DNA from: Nautilus pompilius | Lineage: Eukaryota; Mollusca; Cephalopoda; Nautilida; Nautilidae | NCBI GenBank assembly: GCA_018389105.1 | Contig: JACATO010002204.1 | Span: 310,001 to 374,000, forward strand | Length of the DNA stretch: 64,000 nucleotides | Direction of reading: 5' to 3' | Part shown: piece after piece, positions 61,190-64,000 of the stretch | Numbering within the stretch: the stretch's first letter is position 1 | Layout: the number at the start of each line of letters is the position of its first letter | The notes under the pieces: generated by a model | What the model saw: the letters and a program-made list of their open reading frames with translations, nothing else | Told to the model about the DNA's origin: nothing | The model's database searches: none | Program-made: the position numbers and the translations under genes

Positions 61190-61330
61190 AAGCAACTACC
61201 TACATTCTCTTGTCTCTGCAAATTCTAACCACAGGACATCCCTTCTGTAGACTCTCACAAGTAGTCAAGATATGTTCAGTTGCTGATTTTGTTGTAGATT
61301 TACAGTTCAAATAACATCTTTCAGTCTAAT
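61190..61330 (-). other. Possible reverse-transcriptase C-terminal zinc-motif remnant
   Basis: One minus-strand frame (about 61320 to 61205) reads RCYLNCKSTTKSATEHILTTC, in which C-x3-C-x9-H-x4-C resembles the C-x2-C-x7-9-H-x4-C motif at the end of some non-LTR reverse transcriptases. The frame then reads ESLQKGCPVV and stops at about 61203. There is no polymerase domain upstream and no A tail, so the match could be chance. Confidence 0.22.
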
Positions 61331-64000
61331 GCTGTAAATGATATAATACTAAACTTCTTGGATTGTGGTATCTGCTGTTGTTAAATGGAATTTAGGTTTT
61401 TTTCTAATTGTGTGCGTGCGTGTTTTTTTATGTTACCTTAAAAAAAGCATCTCCATACCGAGATTCTCAAAGCATATGAAATATTTAATGCAGTGTTAAG
61501 GATAGTTAGGCAAATCAATAATAGTAGTGTCCCTAAATCTGTGACTTATAAATAGGAAAGGTTCTCTTGGTATAATAAAAGTGTGGCATTAGGCTACCAA
61601 ACTAATTTCTCTTCTACTGAAGAAGTTAAGTATGTGTATACACTGATAATGAGAAAACCTGAGGTCCACCTGAGAGCAAGATTTTGAAGTACTTCTCTGC
61701 TGGTATTCTGTTAAAACATTAGTACAATTTCACATTTGATTTTCAACATTACGATGGGTGTTTGCTGTTGGCACACCACCTGTTTTGATTATTTTCAACA
61801 CATTCATTGTATGCATTCTATATTTCATCAAATAAAAATATCTTAATGCCAGAAAATTAGCATAACCATCAACTTAAATATTACTTTTCCAGCTGTTTTT
61901 GGATCTAGTGTAATCAGACCAGCAATTTATGAAGACAAGTAAGTATATATGGTGAATTTTGGTCAATGACTTTGATGAAAAAAAAAAGTCATTTGGCAGC
62001 ATAAATCTTTTGGTGACAATGGTTTTCTCCAATTTTCATTTGATATAGACAGCTTTCGTTTGATTATCCAGTCTGTTCTTTTTTATTGTCCTGAATAATC
62101 AAAGTTATCATCTATATCAGATAAAAGCTTCTACATAAACTATAAAATCTGTTTTTCTTTGAGTACTCAAGTGAAATCAGTAATTGAAAAATTCATGGCC
62201 TGATAGTGCCATCTATTTTTTAATAATTTTTTTTACACTCTAAGAAAGTTCCTGAAAATTTTCTTAGGCCCTGATTTATAAACTTTTCAACAAATAATTA
62301 CCTGCATGCTAAATGAAAACATTTGAATTATCACATGAAAATTAATAGGCAGATATAAAATGTAGTTTCTGCAAGTTTATTTAGTTATTGTTTTCTTTAT
62401 TATGGCAGTTTTAACTTACACTTACTTTACCACATGGTGGAAAAGCATAATGCTGAATTTTTTATCTTAATAAATGACAGCTAGAAGTAATTACAATATA
62501 AGTTTGACTCTCCTTGAATTACCTTTTTAAATGTCGGAATATTGTCACTAATGATTACAAATGAGAAAAGTGCATGTGTTTAGTTCATTTCATCACAACA
62601 TTCACTTAGAACACAAGTACTCTGTTTCCATAGTTACCAAAGAACGTGCATATAAGAAAATTCCATAAAACCATAAATTTAAAAAGTAGTTACTTTTATA
62701 ACTGATGCTGTTATAAGTAAACATATAAATAATGATTCTATAATAAACTGCTTTTACACTGCTTCTAAATTCATTTGCTTCAGTTTTTTTTTTTCTGCTT
62801 CTCTCATTTTTGCATGCCATTCATCGTTTCTCAGCAATGTAGTAAAAAAAAAAAAAAATCAATTTTTCGCACAAACCTGGTGAATGCAAAGAATTTGCTT
62901 TTCTATTCCCAATCCTGCCACTTGTTACTGACATGTAATAGATTTCAACCAATTACACTCAGAAATTTGGTCCTCAGTTGTCATGGTAACAGAATTTCTA
63001 GCTGCAGGCCCACATACATCAGCAACTTCTGTATCAAAATCCTTTTGCATTGCTTACCTTCAAATGCAAAAAATTAATTAGGAAAACAAACTCTTTTTAT
63101 GAATTTGTTCCATATTTATCCATCCTCCAGACAGTAATGGACAAATTTCTTCTAATGCTTTTGTGAAAATTTCATAAAACAGTATTGTGTCACTCTTGAA
63201 TTTTGTAGCAGCAATATGTGGAAAAATATGGGAAAAGAGGAGAAAAATGATTGCAAATAAGTTTTTGTACTTATAGACCTGAAGTCTTTCAGCCATTTAG
63301 TTTGACTCCACGAAATATCTGACTAATTCAGCTTAATGTATATTTTTTAAAAAATTCATGAGAAATATGTTTTGCTTTGATTGCTTTAAAAGATGTTTAA
63401 AAACATGGAATGTCTATTTAACAGTTCCTTGCACTACACTTTTTTAACCACCTTTTGATGACAGCAATTAGCTTAGGCGAGTTTCTGGTATAGATATAAA
63501 TAACTGTCAACAAGCATTGTATAAATTTAGGTTTAATTTGTTTACTTATTAATTCTGCTACATACAACATTGCTGATGTATGCTGATCAATGAAGTATAC
63601 AAAATGTAATAAGAGCAATGCCAATCCATGTGTGCGCGCGTACCCAGCTTGTAAGAAAAAGAAAAGGCTTCAGTTGACTATCAATAGTAACAACCTAGGT
63701 CAACTTTTAGAGAGAGGACAATATTTATGTTCTTAAAAATTCATTTATAGAAAAAAAAAGATGTTTTCTTCTTACAAAAAAGAAATGGTGAAATAGGAAC
63801 CATTATCCAGAAAGAAGTTTTTAAAAAGCTATAGCTACAGAAACTGGCTCCAGCTCATGCTATCTGAACAGGTAAGTGACCAAATCTGATTACTTTATTA
63901 GTTAATTGCAATAAGATTTTTTTAAAAAAGAAAGTGTATTCATACACACACACATGCGAATTAAAAATTTGAAGCCACTATATAAAAACATCTATCTAGT
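61331..64000. other. AT-rich stretch to window end, no gene seen
   Basis: It contains an A15 run near 62844-62858 and a GT/CG alternating tract at 63627-63643. Open frames at 62602-63624 on both strands are low-complexity and carry no domain. Confidence 0.5.
63627..63643. repeat. 17-base alternating tract CATGTGTGCGCGCGTAC
   Basis: This is an unbroken purine-pyrimidine alternation with three consecutive CpGs, which is rare in this CpG-poor window. It is a third tract of this type, after 17825-17850 and 47727-47749. Confidence 0.85.

Noticed and set aside
1-64000. CRISPR arrays, operons, bacterial or phage systems
   Set aside because: No regular spaced repeats, no dense co-directional frames, no ribosome binding sites. 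Composition and U6, Helitron and Tc1 content are eukaryotic.

Overview
This window reads as nuclear DNA from an animal. It is very A+T-rich and almost free of CpG, it is full of homopolymer and microsatellite tracts, and no intact host gene is recognisable. I found no convincing multi-exon protein gene, tRNA, rRNA, CRISPR array or operon. The longest open frames are either fossil transposase or helicase frames or have no family signature. CpG scarcity outside one recent repeat suggests germline methylation. Together with fish/frog-type Tc1 families, a CR1/L2/Rex-type LINE fragment, pogo/Tigger, piggyBac, mariner, hAT and Helitron remnants, this favours a non-mammalian vertebrate (fish- or amphibian-like). 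A methylating invertebrate such as a mollusc is not excluded. The host call is inference only.

Layout. 1-2879 is featureless AT-rich DNA. 2880-3795 is a minus-strand pogo/Tigger (CENP-B-like DDE) transposase fossil. 4373-4800 is a compositionally distinct segment I cannot assign. 5331-5483 looks like the retroposed 3' end of a polyadenylated transcript (AATAAA followed by A17). 11390-11868 is a minus-strand non-LTR retrotransposon fragment covering the end of the reverse-transcriptase ORF. 17862-19354 is the best-preserved element: a Tc1-like transposon with about 210-bp inverted repeats, TA target duplications and a dead transposase. Next to it, 19455-19965 holds an internally deleted mariner. 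21028-21963 is a compact piggyBac-like element bounded by TTAA, with matched termini, a truncated ORF and repeated subterminal palindromes. 28745-28880 is a probable hAT dimerisation-domain remnant. 30056-30175 is an A-tailed U6 snRNA pseudogene with a short extra 3' segment. 43950-44664 is a Helitron Pif1-like helicase decayed mainly by in-frame stops. 49392-50372 is a second, older Tc1-family element. 59904-60496 is a CpG-rich pogo-type MITE that stands out sharply from its surroundings. The rest is AT-rich DNA with microsatellites and several short alternating purine-pyrimidine tracts.

The genes do not work together as a system. The window is best read as a gene desert or a large intron that has collected class II transposons from at least six superfamilies and a few retroposed sequences. 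The observations most worth checking are the piggyBac-like element with its palindromes and tandem repeat, the CpG-rich MITE, the two A-tailed retroposed sequences (which imply a poly(A)-recognising LINE machinery), and the clustering of Tc1, mariner and piggyBac elements within about 4 kb.
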